Shown: positions 10,424-20,700 of the stretch, in pieces
How the letters are laid out: each line of letters begins with the position of its first letter
Position numbering within the stretch: position 1 is the first letter of the stretch
DNA from: Pterobdella sp. o SKG-2022
Taxonomy: Eukaryota; Annelida; Clitellata; Hirudinida; Piscicolidae
Length of the DNA: 64,000 nucleotides
NCBI GenBank assembly: GCA_964035795.1
Contig: OZ038321.1
Location: 24,671,986-24,735,985 of the forward strand
Reading direction: 5' to 3'
Notes under the pieces: model-generated
Database searches by the model: none
What the model was told of the DNA's origin: nothing
Seen by the model: only the letters and a program-made list of their open reading frames with translations
Position numbers and translations under genes: made by a program

Positions 10424-12907
10424 AACAAAGAAGAATCAAATAAAAATAAATTGCACATAACAATTAATATCTATGATGTATAAGAATACAAGTTATCTGC
10501 ATACACGCCATTTGTACACGTACAAATAGAAATATACAAACAGCACAACATTTCAGAGGCATAAACACATAATTCATGAGAAATAAACACCCACACAACA
10601 GCGTTTTGGAGAGAACATTTTGCGAGTGGATGTGGCAGAGGGCAGGAGGAATGACAACCAGAGAGGCAAGGGAGGTCAGATGAATAGAGGAGGATTTGAT
10701 AGTTAGTTTTGTTTCATTATGTCTTATCTACCAATCAAGACTTGTCTGCATGTGTGGATGTGTGTGTGTGTGTGTGTGTGCGTTTTTTTTATTATTGTAT
10801 GGTAGTTTGATCTTTTATTTTGTTTTTTTCAGATTGTTTATCCTATTATAAATAAAAATAGTTTTCAAATATTTCATGTCAATATGAAGGGGTTTACATT
10901 TTGTTTCCCAACACAATAATAACAACTCTGACTTCAAAAAACAAGTTGAAAAGTTTTTCACAACAATGTTTGACAGACAATGGATTTCATTACAGTTTTC
11001 TAATATAAAAAGTGCATTATATTTTTAGTCAAACAATACATGAATGACAATATGTCATATCAAATTCTTGTGTCATCAAGTTATAGCAATGTGTACCAAA
11101 TAAATGAATAAATAAAATTATAAGTATTATCAATAATTTAGACTGTTGTAAACCCTGGTTACTGGCAATTTTACTGCAGTATAATCTAATGATTAATTAA
11201 TTTATTAAAAAAATCAAACAATTTTATTAAATGTTGGATTTTGTAACAAAAAACATAAAATAAGAGGAATTTTTAATACATTTATTGAGAATCAGAAGCT
11301 ATAGCTTTCTATAAGTTTAGCCTTATCATAAAACGTTGGATTTGAATTTTTCCAGTTTTATTTTCTAAAATATTAATGTCTTATTTATTTTCTCGATTAT
11401 TCATACTTAAAATAATTTTGAAAATTCTCAAAAAGTACTTAAATTTATAGATTTTTCAAACTTTATTTTTGAACAACTTCATAGGTTTCCACAAGTGCTT
11501 AAAATTTTTGTTTCTTTAGCAATCTTTACTATTAATTTTTATCTAAATCTTAATTTTTGTTTTATCAATAATATTGTTTAGATAACAATGTTCAATTTTT
11601 CTACAGATGCACACAATTTTTTTAGTTAAATATATACTCATTAATTTAATTCAATTTCAATTAAATTCAGGTTACAAACATTTTTTGTGGCCTTCTTTAA
11701 CTGTTCAATTAAAATTTTTATATAATGTATTTCTGTTGATTAGTTTGGTTATTATCAGTTACAACTAGTGTCGAATGCAAACAGATAGAGGAAGGGGAGG
11801 TCATCAGAGAGGTCAGCACAGAAATTATGAGCCTGACATGGGGAACTATGGACAAGACCGAGCTCATCGAGGTTGTCCTATTTTTTATCTCACTACCATT
11901 CCTTATCAAGTCTCTGTATGTATCTATGTATGGAGTATTTGATGGGTCACCTTTTTTAGACATATTTTTTCTACTTTTTTTTAAGAAAAACATCAGATGT
12001 GAGAAATTTATTTAATACATGTTTTATGAGTTTTATTAATTCGTATCTGATTCAATATATTATTAAATTTGTTGATGTGCTAAATATCAAAGTAATATTT
12101 TGTAGGAGGATATAACATGCGAGGCAACAACAGAGGGGGCCATTACAACAATCACAACATGCCCATGCAACACCCACAACAACAACAACAAAACCGATTT
12201 CAAGGCAATCAGCAAAATAGAAGAAACTATGCTGGTGGTCATGGATGGATGGGCAACAGACAACATAACAATTATAACCGACCTCGAAACAACAGCGACC
12301 ACAAAAATGATCTTCCTCCAGAACCTTCTCCAGGTCTCATTTCTTTATGCATGCTTTTGCTGATTAAAACTGAACCATCAATTGAGTTTTAATCCATAAA
12401 TTCATGGTTCATTTTCCTTAACCAAGAATGGAGCCCAAGTTTAAATCATACCCACAGAGACCCTTCGATTGCTTTGAGTACAAACTGATTTTGTGTCTTC
12501 CTAATGCACATACCTGAAGCTAATAAATAACATTGTGACTCGTTTATTATTATTATCTTAATGGTCTTAAACCATAGTAATCATGACCTACAACAGAATC
12601 TGCAGCAGCCAGGCCCAGACTCAAGCTGCTGCCCAGGACAGTTGGAAACCCTTTAAACACTGTGGTGCAGTCTGAAAAGAATGCCAGTATTTTCGGAACA
12701 GGAAAGCCGAGAGAAGAACGTGAGTTATAATATTTTTTTATTTATGGTAGTTGGTTGAGGGGGTATAAGCTTGAGCTGAGTGCTATTGGAGTTTTGAGTG
12801 CTTTGGTTACTAAATATACATTTCTTTCATTCTGGTATAAATGTATAAAACTTACTTAAAATTTTGAAGCTCATAAAAGTGAAGAATCTTCTAAAGAAGA
12901 GAAATGA
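7784..12907 (+). CDS. EIF4H: Eukaryotic translation initiation factor 4H
   Basis: eIF4H is a cytosolic RNA-binding cofactor that stimulates the eIF4A helicase during cap-dependent initiation. Nine exons: 7784-7821, 8292-8436, 8685-8733, 9609-9673, 10602-10701, 11785-11871, 12106-12333, 12597-12719, 12885-12907. All phases close, giving about 285 aa. A single RRM occupies roughly residues 28-105: FTVYVGNLPDFVVQGD, RLVRDKETAKFK, GFSYVEFEDKQSLIEALAYD and LRVDVAEG. It is followed by an Arg/Gly/Asn/Gln-rich low-complexity region. The eIF4H tail ARPRLKLLPRTV, then ASIFGTGKPREE, marks it as 4H rather than the much longer 4B. The RRM-distal linker is longer than in human (248 aa). The acceptor at 12597 has close alternatives (12605, 12608), and the tiny last exon is the least certain part. 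Confidence 0.88.
9058..9166. repeat. Palindromic element in an eIF4H intron
   Basis: Two arms of about 50 bp. TATTTAAGAACATTAATAAA on the left mirrors TTTATTAGTGCTCTTAAATA on the right, around an AAAGCTT-containing centre. There is no coding content. Confidence 0.75.
10245..10328. repeat. Perfect 33-bp-arm palindrome plus a third arm and TA tract
   Basis: TTTCTAATATGTATTTCCAC... is mirrored exactly on the right around TCATTATATATATAATGG. A diverged third arm (TTTCTAATACGTACTTCCAC) follows at about 10350-10385 and runs into a TA tract (10389-10421). It lies in the fourth eIF4H intron. Confidence 0.85.
10760..10781. repeat. (TG)n microsatellite
   Basis: About eleven TG units just after an eIF4H exon. 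Confidence 0.9.
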
Positions 12908-13628
12908 TTGCAAGACTACAAATCATTCAATTTTATTTTAACGTTATAATTAATTTTGTCTGAACTTTAATATTCAAAATCTCAATGACCATTGTCATTC
13001 TGATTCAGATTTGTTTCATTATTTATTACTCATTATCTTTTGACGAATATTTTAGTTTGAGATTTCTTATATTTATAGTTTTTCAAATAGTTAATAAAAG
13101 TCAATGTTTTATAAATGTTACTTTTATTCCTAGTGTTAGTAAATTGTCAATTTTTGCCTTTTATTGCGGCAACAAAACTTATTGGCATTATCAATGCCCA
13201 TAAACTGACTTTCGTTATAAGGTTTGCTTATATCAAATCTTAATTCTTTTTCATATTATTATGGCTTTTACGATTAGATGAATGTGTTGATTTAAAATCC
13301 TAACTGTTCTCGTAATGATCTTGTATTTTCGATCGGATTATGATTAACTATTTTAGCATATGATTTCTTAAGTTTGAATGTCTAGTTTGTGGCTGCATTT
13401 AACTTGTGGTCATATCTTCGGACTCAAAAGTTGATGGTATTTTATTAAATTCATTGATGTATAAAGTTTGCAGGTGTATATACATATGTATAAACTACTT
13501 CAAATACTTCAATATTTTAGTTTTCTTTGAAAAACTCAACTTGGTTCGTGATTTATTTATATACCAAAATTAACCAAAACAGATTTATGTAACAATGAAG
13601 TGTGTATATATTAACAAAAAAAATAAAA
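12908..13628. other. Tail-to-tail spacer, eIF4H / COPZ
   Basis: Contains candidate poly(A) signals for both genes: AATAAA at 13093-13098 (+) and AATAAA at 13552-13557 (-). This gives 3' UTRs that need not overlap. No further gene is seen. Confidence 0.55.
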
Positions 13629-16600
13629 TTATTTAAGCAGGGGCCATTTGATTTGTTCTTTCGCAGATTGTATGACCTGCAAAGGATAAAGATTTGTATT
13701 GGAATATGTTCACTAAATATTCGATGAGTTATAAGCAACAAAGATGTGAATATTTAACGGTAGTAAGAAGCTTTGGTAGTAACCAAAATAAGTTCTGATG
13801 GAGTATATTGGAATTCAAATTTACGTAGCTCATGGCTTATACTTGGAGATTACTAATGGAAAAAGTTTCGTAAATTTGTTCAAAAAAAAAATTAAATCTG
13901 TTCAATTGCTGAACAAAGTTATAAAAACTTTGAAAGGTTATAAAATGAACGAAAAGTAAGTAAGCAATAAAATGCAGCTTGATCCCTCAACCGTTTATAG
14001 GGTTTTTCAATTCAAAATCTTAGCAATTGTCTACCAGATCTGCGATTGACTTCCAAATAATCATAGCATTTTATTACTAAATTTTTTCAATTGAATACCA
14101 AATTTCAAAAAAAATAAAATTAAGTTTGAATATTCAACAAATTTTGAAAGTCAATCGCAAAGATTTGGTGGACAATTGCTAAGATTTTGAATTGAATTGA
14201 ACAACTCTATAATAATAATATATTTTAATTCTTAATGAACTTACGTTATCAAGTGGAGGTACAAATATTTGTACCTCCACTTGATAATGTAAGTTCATCT
14301 TACGAAAAGCTTCGTGAAATAAAATAAACTCCTAAGTGTTTTCATTTAAATATAATAATAAAAAATAAACCTTTATTTTGCCAGAAACCAACTAAAGATT
14401 TAAAATCATTGGGTTTTGGTTCAAATTTGGAATAAAAATTTATTGGATTTAAAACAATGGACTCGATATTGTAAAGCTGGACAGCACTTCTCAATGATTT
14501 AGTGTATTTAAGGAAATTTTCTATACTATTGAATAAATAATTATTGCTCTAATAAAATTATAGCTGACTGAGGATATTGATCATTAATAAAAGTTTAAGT
14601 TATGCAGAAATAAACCTACTATATGAATGTATATAATACAAAACTGGAAATAACTAATAATTTTTATAAGAGAATTGAGCCAATCAGCTTATAAATTTAT
14701 TAAATTAATTCTATATCCTTAAAATTACTACATATGAAAAAAGATATTAAATGTTTAATACAAAAATTGAAAATTTTTTTAGCTTAAATAAATGACAGAA
14801 GATGATTACAAGGGTAGCATAAACTAAATTGGTACAGACTACAACGGAAACATGAAAAAGCAGATTGGCATTAAATACATAAAGATTGAATGCACTCACA
14901 GAAGCAATGGTTTGTTCGCCCAGAGGTAGGTCGTCGTTTCGGAAGCATGCCCGTTGTGACACCACGCTCGCGTCACACTCTAAGATCATCCTGGTGTGGT
15001 GTTATAGACGTTGTTAGAATGTGCTGGTGAAAAACTTGTTTTAGATACTTTATATATTATTAGAAAAACTCTAGTCATCTGGGTTGTACTTTATAAGGAA
15101 AAAATTCAAAACTCAAGGTTATTTATTCTGAATATAATTGAATGAACACTTAATAAATAAATAAATAAGACTTGTTTTTTTTTAAAGATGACTTTTTTAT
15201 TTTAAAAAAATTCATAAGCAGTTTTTCAATTGAATAATATAAAATGTGAGCTTGCTTCAATAACACGTTGTAAGTGTGCCTGGGTTAAATTTCGCCAACT
15301 TCTTCCACTCCTTGCTAATCGTCATTTATCATTATTGACCAGAAGCCGTGTCTATTCAACCTGTGTCAAAAGAGCTATGTTACATGCTGCTGAAACATGG
15401 CCCGTAACAGTTTGCACATTGAACCGCCTTAGACGAAATGACCTTGCCATGATTCGCTGGATGTGTAACATCAAAACGAATGATAAAGTTTGCTCTCACT
15501 CACTCTTTTCAAAACTTGGCATTCGGGATGTTGAGGTAGTTCTTTTTACAAGCAGGATGAAGTGGTTTGGATTTCTAAGGTGCGAAAGCTGGATTTAGAT
15601 ACTTGCAAGAAGCCGGTAGGCTCAAAAAGACTTGGAACGAGCTTATATTGAATGATAAAAGAAAGCTAGACATGGTTTGTGCGGATCCACTCGATCGCTC
15701 TGAATGGAAAGGCCGACTTCGAGATAGAACTTTCAAAAAGCCCAACCCTTGGAAAAGGAAAACGGGCTATAAAAAGGATTTGATTGATTGATTGAAAAGA
15801 TACGCATTTCACGTGATCATTGTTATTATTTCCTTATGAGAAATTTATTTCAGACATTATTAATTGAAAAAATAAGTCATTGCTATTTCATCATTTTATT
15901 ATCAGCATGAACGCAAATATTGATTCTTAAGTTCTTTCTAATATCTTATTATAAGTATATTTTCAAATCCTTCATTATTGTTATAAATATTCTTATCATT
16001 CTTATTACTAACTCTACTAGTAAGATTACTAACTTTATTATATTTTTAAAATTATCAATAATAAATACATCTTTGTATGAAATTATTTATTAGCACAGAT
16101 CTATTAAATTTTGACTATAAATATGAAAAGCTCACCAACCCTGAGTCACAAATCTCATCAATAGCAAGGAATACTCCATCCATATTATCTAATAAACCTC
16201 TCTTCTCTATGTTCTTGTGTAATAGAAGTGATACACTTTCAAAAACACAGTTCAACACACTAGATAGAATTAACTGCAGGGAATGGAGAATTATGAAAGG
16301 AATGGATATATGTCTAACATACAATGAAATAGTTGATAAATTAAAAATTCTTGTTGTCATCTTTACAAATTTTATAACAGCCATTGAAAATAGAGTTATT
16401 AAAAAAAAGATCATGATGAAAATTGGAAATTGAAGATGTATTATTACAAACCTCATTCTCTTGAGCAGACCCAATAACATAGAATATGAGATCTACACTG
16501 CTCCTATATATGCATGTCAAACCTTCTAACATAATTATTTCAGCTGCAAAGTATATTATTGTAGTCATTGAAATATCCTAATCCTTGATTTAATAAATTT

Positions 16601-17055
16601 GCTTTGATAGAACAGAAATTATAATTAAAAAGGTTAAAATATAAATCTTTAATACCATTGGCTTTGTGAGTTTTAACAAAAAGGTTTTTCTCAAATATTT
16701 TTTGTTCTTTAATAGAAGGGAAGGTTTCGTCATAATACTGTAATATTAATTGGTGTAGTAGATATATAATTTATGAAAATATGTGAAAAATTAAATTAAA
16801 GATAATACTCTCGCTAGTAATCTATTTCCATCATTGTCCATTATTATTATTCCTTTCACGATATACATACTGGGCTCCTGGAAAGAAAATGCAATGTTCA
16901 AATATGCTGAAATTATTTTTAGGCATTATCAATAAAAGTATGAAAACGCTCAAAATAACAACCAATAGACAGAAATCCATTTTTTAGGGGTTGTGTCAGG
17001 TTTCTGACGAGTTTAAAACCTGTCTCAACGGATTGTTTGTGTTTACGTGGATCAT
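13629..17055 (-). CDS. COPZ1: Coatomer subunit zeta
   Basis: Zeta-COP is the small subunit of the F-subcomplex of the COPI coat, acting in Golgi-to-ER and intra-Golgi vesicle traffic. Exons on the minus strand: 16809-16877, 16656-16737, 16452-16543, 16140-16273, 14900-14990, 13629-13676, plus a tentative 9-nt first exon at 17047-17055 (Met-Ile-His, GTAAAC donor). They give about 174 aa against 177 in human. The longin-like fold signatures are present: [65 protein letters not shown] and [17 protein letters not shown]. The end [11 protein letters not shown] matches the family closely. A LINE fragment sits in opposite orientation in the 1.1-kb intron at 14991-16139. The first exon is the only doubtful part. 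Confidence 0.92.
13985..14206. repeat. Palindromic element in COPZ intron
   Basis: Arms around 14008-14055 and 14145-14206 share TTCAATTCAAAATCTTAGCA / TGCTAAGATTTTGAATTGAA, and also GCGATTGACTTCC / GAAAGTCAATCGC. Mirror symmetry is imperfect. Confidence 0.7.
14231..14352. repeat. Family A palindromic element (ACGAAAAGCTTCGT core)
   Basis: Inner hairpin TTATCAAGTGGAGGTACAAA / TTTGTACCTCCACTTGATAA, then the family core CTTGATAATGTAAGTTCATC and TTACGAAAAGCTTCGTG. Lies in a COPZ intron. Other copies are listed separately. Confidence 0.8.
15230..15798 (+). mobile_element. 5'-truncated LINE, RTE/CR1-like 3' end
   Basis: The C-terminal part of a non-LTR reverse transcriptase [63 protein letters not shown] and KKTWNELI. 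A frameshift near 15598 splits it. It ends in a (TTGA)n-like simple repeat instead of poly(A), as RTE-type elements do. It is inserted antisense in a COPZ intron. It is a dead copy. Confidence 0.85.
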
Positions 17056-17752
17056 GTAAAATTATCGCTTTAGGCGTTTAACAACTATAAATATTTATTT
17101 TGAGCAACTTCGAGTAATTTTTGAAAAATCAATTATGAATGAATAATTTTTTCTATAATTTATTTTTAAATAACTTTTTTGAAAAAACGATTGGAATTTT
17201 TGTAGTTTAATTTTTTTTTAATAAAAATTACATATTTTATTGAAATTATTTACTACAATTCAATTTTAAAAAAATAGAAATGCCAGTTTGTGTTTTTATT
17301 TGATAAATAGCATAAAAAAGTTTAACGAATCCAATATTTTTGCACAAAAATCTGATATGACATTTAGTTTAGCAGTGCTAACCAAAAAGTATTTGGAAGA
17401 TTCAAATATTATTTTGAATTATATAAAAATTTTGAATTTTTGATGTTAGCTTTATAAATTGAAAGAAGTTGGAAATTAACTATTTTATTCAATATTTTTA
17501 ATGAATTCATACTGGTATAATAAATATTTTATGTATATATTTCCTATTAGGCCAAATTATGCTGACTTAAAGTCGACTTACATGAATTTTATATTGATAT
17601 AAAAATAGGAAAAAGATCACTTCATATACTTCAAAAAAAAAATAAATTTATATTCTTCAATTAAGATAATATTTGAACATAATAAATAAAGTTCTAACTC
17701 CACTTTTAATAGACAAGTTCTTGATATTCGAACGAGAAATATGTAAACCAAA
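17056..17752. other. Head-to-head spacer, COPZ / URI1
   Basis: About 700 bp of AT-rich DNA between divergent start codons, so a shared or paired promoter is likely. No TATA-box placement is convincing. Confidence 0.45.
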
Positions 17753-20700
17753 ATGGAACAAGAAATAAAAAATTATAATCGATTAAAAGAAGCTGAAACT
17801 ATAGCTATAAAAGAAACTTTGGATATTATCAAAAAAAAGTATAAACATTAATATATTTGTAAACTTTGTTTATTAAAACAAAGTATGTTTTAAATAACAA
17901 TTTTTAAATTTTTAGGCAAAGCTCTTTGGATGATTATGTTGTTTTGAAGAATAAATTGCTAGAGCTTCCTGACAAACTTTCATATGACATAATGGTTCAC
18001 TTTTTAGTTTTTTTTTCATTGATTTGAATACACAAATGTTATGCTTTTATCTTTGTTCACATTTTTTAAATAGTTATTTGGATTAATTATTTCAATAGTT
18101 GCTTTCATTTTAATTTAAGCATAAGCTATGAAAATATTTTCCTCATCTTCATTTATTAAAATATTTTATGAGTTATTGTTATTGTTGCTATTAAGATTTA
18201 TAAAGTATGCAATTTTAAAAAAATAATTTTTTAGTAGATTATATCATTTAAATAAAAATTTATCCATTAAAACCTAAAAAAAATTTTTAAACATTTTCAT
18301 TAAAATCTCATATTTGATGCATGAAAAAGTCTAAATACAAATTTTATGTATTGATTAAATAGTAACAGTGACAAAAAACCAGGTCCCATTTGGTAAAAAA
18401 GCGTTCATGCCAGGTCTCCTTGTCAACACGAACAGTGTCACAATGTTACTGGGTGACAACTGGTTTGCAAAGGTATCAACCAAGGATGCTTCTGGAATCA
18501 TTGGCAGGAGAATTGAAGGTTCATTATTTTAAGTACCATTGTAATTACAACAAACTATGAAGGGTTATACTTAAATGTATAATAAATGTATTTGAATTCT
18601 CCATGAAATTGAAATTTAATTATATGTGAAACAATGATGATGAGAGTTATGATAAAATTCAAATTCTCACTAAATAGTTGCTCAGCTATAAAAGCTGAGT
18701 TTTCAAAATCAAAAATTTTCATTTCAACCATGATAAAAATAGTGTTATATTCATTATTCAAATAACTCATGCAGCATTATCAGAAAAGATAGGAGACTTG
18801 AGGAAACAACAGGAGCTTTTTGAAAATGAGTTGAAGGCTACAAACGACTATCTCGAGGTTCATGACGTTTCACTAGTGTTGTATCTTTTACATCCATTAT
18901 TATTAATACTGTTATCTTTCAAAACTGCGTTTTTGAATGATTGGAAATACAATTTCAAGGTCTTTGTTTTTGAAGTTATCTTTATAGAGAGCTACACTAG
19001 ATCACTTGAGAAATTGTTATGAGCTGACGACTTGGTGATAGTTTTAATTACAATAGAAAAGTAAGATTAAATGGATGTGTAAGACCTTTCAAAGTAAAGA
19101 GATTGAGAAGAATATGCACGAGCTTAAATTCCTTGTGTCTGGTCACCAGGGAGCATAATTTGAAGGAGGTGGTAGTTAGTTGTTTGTGTTCATCTTAATG
19201 GTGTATGCCAATGTGTTTGAAAGTTAAAGGATTTCAATGTAGGGGAAAGAGTTTTTGGATGACTTTGATAGGAAAAATAGTTTTGGTCTCCAGTGAAATA
19301 ATGTTGACTCACACATAAGATTCACTCTACTAAGGAAAAGAAACTGCGCTGACGATGGTTATCGATGTTATTCTCATTATTGTTCAAATTTTTTCTTTAT
19401 CTTTTTGAGTATATTTGCATTTTTTTGGTAACTGATTTTTCCCATTTTTTAAAAACCATTTTTTTATTTGTTTTTATTGAACTAGAATGGCATAAATTTC
19501 AGATTGGATAATTTTCAAACATAGAAGCATTTAAAAATTAGTATAATATAAAACTTACATGATAAAAACTAATCTTCCAAATTGACTCCATGAAGGCTTT
19601 AAATACTACATTATGTATAAAGGGTGAAAGTCATGACACGTTGAAAGCTAATCTGACCTGCTTGCTGGCCAGCTTGAGAGTGTATGCCGAGAAGGAGACG
19701 TGTTGTGTTTTAGGGAGAGGGAGTCCTTGGTTGAGTTTCTGATTGATTGGAAGCAAGATGAAAGGCAGCACTTTTTGAGCGTATGAGTTGATGAGGCTGG
19801 AACTCAAAAGCACTCCCAAGTTATTCTGCAGTAGATCCACGTTCAACTGCAAGTTGCTCAACCTTCCTTTCAGACGTTTTCCCTGTATTTTCAAGTAGGC
19901 CTTGGCTTTTGCTGTGACTTTAAGCTTCAATAGGAGACGATTTGAACTAAATTCAACGTTGAAGCTTCCTTCCACTTCCATTTTGCTGCTCTGGATATCC
20001 ACAGTGGGAGGAGAGATGGAAGAGATTGACGTGTCTATCTTGGAAGGGCCTTTGAAAACGTTTCCTAAAAAGTTATTGTCAAAAGAGAAGTCATATTTGA
20101 GAAGGTTTTTGGAATGGAGAACTCGACCCAGGCTGTTGAAGGTGTCTTGCGAGATGGATGTGCTCACCATTTTACCCATGGTGAAAGCCATTTGAGAGGG
20201 ATTGAAGACAGATTGAGGGTCGACTAAAAACTTGCCTTTATGAGAAGAAGTCATGTGAGTGTTATAGAACTGGGGTGCTCCAGTCAAGTGGTAGTCCAGT
20301 TTGATGTGTTTGTTTATGGGGGCGATAAGGTTGAGAGTGGAAAGTTCGTTGTTTGCATCGACGTTCACTACTTGTTGCAGCTTACTGCATACCAAATTTT
20401 CAACGTTTTTACGTATTTTGTTGTTGAATAGTATTGCAATAATATTCAAAAGCCAGCCTAGAATTCCTCCTTTAATTTTGATATTGAACTTCTGGAAGTT
20501 AGCACTACACCCTTTGGCAACGAGTTTTGGGCGGCCATTTTTCTCTGTGATGTCCACTTTGAGCTGCAAGTTCATGTTGCCCGATGACGCAGAAATGTCA
20601 CCTCTTCTCCATCCAAACAACATTTTGATGCCCCACCTACCACTCACTGTAGCTGCTCCACCGTTGAGATTAATGGTCAAGCCTGTGTTAGGACTGGTTG

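Noticed and set aside
13660..13690. Alternative last exon for eIF4H on the plus strand after TCGCAG
   Set aside because: The same bases on the minus strand encode the coatomer zeta C-terminus (SAKEQIKW), which is a far better explanation. The eIF4H end at 12885-12907 fits the family.
16077..16433. 118-codon plus-strand ORF
   Set aside because: Antisense shadow of coatomer zeta exon 5; the minus strand carries the recognisable protein.
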